Assembly: GCA_938021455.1 (NCBI GenBank)
Contig: CALIGP010000413.1
Location: 1-7,631 of the forward strand
Reading direction: 5' to 3'
DNA length: 7,631 nucleotides
Source of the DNA: an uncultured Lewinella sp.
Lineage (GTDB): Bacteria > Bacteroidota > Bacteroidia > Chitinophagales > Saprospiraceae
Shown: positions 7,113 through 7,631 of the stretch, piece after piece
How positions within the stretch are numbered: position 1 is the stretch's first letter
Layout of the letters: each line of letters starts with the position of its first letter
The notes under the pieces: generated by a model
What the model was told of the DNA's origin: nothing
Databases searched by the model: none
The model's input: the letters and a program-made list of their open reading frames with translations, nothing else
Made by a program: the position numbers and the translations under genes

Positions 7113-7472
7113 ATGCGAGTTATCACCATTCTATTTTGCTTTCTATTCTTTGCCACTCAGCTCACTTCTTGCGCCAAAGCAGTAGCGGGTGTTGGCATCC
7201 CTGCTCAGCAGGAATTCATCCTGGGGGAATACTCCAACCGTAGTTATAAGGCTGTACTAAAAAATCAGGGTACAACTGATGTTACGGTCTCCGTTCGCGA
7301 TAAATCCACTGGAGAACAAACCCAGGGCTTTGGCCTGGCGGGTAGTGCCACTGTCCACATTTCAGCTAATGAGGAAGTACATCTGATCAACAACTCTGAT
7401 CGGGAAGCGCAGGTAAAAGTAAAGCTGAACGCGAACGTGCAGGGAATGGGGTATAAGGCTTTACAGAAGTAG
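7113..7472 (+). CDS. Small lipoprotein of unknown function
   Basis: A 119-residue protein starting at the ATG at 7113, directly before a lipoprotein signal (MRVITILFCFLFFATQLTSC, lipobox LTSC, lipid-attachment Cys20). An in-frame ATG at 7077 would add 12 polar residues in front of the signal and is less likely. After the Cys, the chain is rich in alternating polar and hydrophobic residues (SYKAVLKNQG, DVTVSVRDKSTGE, ATVHISANEEVHLIN, QVKVKLNANV), suggesting a small all-beta domain of about 90 residues. I do not recognise a family. It probably sits in the inner or outer membrane facing the periplasm or outside. It starts 81 bases after the AraC-type regulator and ends 46 bases before the next exported gene, so it may share a transcript with the latter. 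Confidence 0.75.
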   Translation: MRVITILFCFLFFATQLTSCAKAVAGVGIPAQQEFILGEYSNRSYKAVLKNQGTTDVTVSVRDKSTGEQTQGFGLAGSATVHISANEEVHLINNSDREAQVKVKLNANVQGMGYKALQK

Positions 7473-7518
7473 AAAGCCTCTCCCCTAAACACCAAGTCCC
7501 AAATAAAAATCTATACTA

Positions 7519-7631
7519 ATGTTCTCCTCTACTACAACAAGATTACTGGCCCTGGCCATCTTCTTACTGAGCACTACCCTCTCGGCACAACTATACGCCC
7601 CCTTTCGCTTCGAGCATAATGACCGTACGAT
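7519..7631 (+). CDS. N-terminus of an exported protein (3' partial)
   Basis: The ATG at 7519 opens a frame that runs off the window end after 37 full codons. It begins with a clear signal peptide, MFSSTTTRLLALAIFLL followed by STTLSA, with cleavage expected before the Gln of SAQ at residue 24. The mature part seen (QLYAPFRFEHNDRT) is too short for any family call. The gene follows the small lipoprotein by 46 bases on the same strand; no Shine-Dalgarno sequence is visible, as is usual for this phylum. Confidence 0.65.
   Translation, partial: MFSSTTTRLLALAIFLLSTTLSAQLYAPFRFEHNDRT

Noticed and set aside
1..7631. tRNA, rRNA, CRISPR array, transposase, reverse transcriptase, phage or defence genes
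   Set aside because: Reading both strands gave no supporting motif; the window is explained by housekeeping-like enzymes, signalling proteins and lipoproteins.

Overview
The window looks like an ordinary chromosomal stretch of a member of the Bacteroidota, most likely of the Saprospiria/Lewinella kind. The grounds are a C-terminal type IX secretion (T9SS type A) sorting domain preceded by the LPV-type beta-sandwich typical of this phylum, a TPR/LytS-type histidine kinase, a seven-helix membrane protein ending in an AraC-type DNA-binding domain, TTG and GTG starts, and almost no Shine-Dalgarno sequences. Family assignments come from motif reading only; no database search was run.

Layout: every gene I can support lies on the + strand. 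(1) 1-1584 is the 3' part of a gene whose C-terminal two thirds is a GH113-like TIM-barrel glycosidase and whose N-terminal part I do not recognise. (2) 1585-1742 is a short gap holding a degenerate repeat that resembles interspersed repeats of Bacteroidota. (3) 1743-3512 is a secreted PQQ-dependent sugar dehydrogenase-like protein with a T9SS tail. (4) 3513-3681 is a gap with a 14/15-bp inverted repeat. (5) 3682-5649 is a sensor histidine kinase with an exported TPR domain. (6) 5650-5780 is a gap where a LytTR response regulator would usually sit; instead there is a possible 48-codon ORF behind a strong Shine-Dalgarno sequence, and a small hairpin. (7) 5781-7031 is the membrane-bound AraC-type regulator. 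(8) 7113-7472 is a small lipoprotein of unknown function. (9) 7519 to the edge is the start of another exported protein.

How they may fit together: the first two genes point to polysaccharide or sugar oxidation at the cell surface, and the next two are signalling proteins. Gaps of 130 to 170 bases and differing base composition argue against one tight operon. The kinase gene is clearly lower in GC (about 42% in sampled lines) than its neighbours (about 52-57%), and it has no adjacent receiver domain. I saw no RNA gene, CRISPR array, transposase, reverse transcriptase, phage gene or recognisable defence system, and I do not claim a new system here. The points most worth checking are the repeat-like sequence, the inverted repeat, the composition break inside the glycosidase gene, and the orphan kinase with its odd junction.
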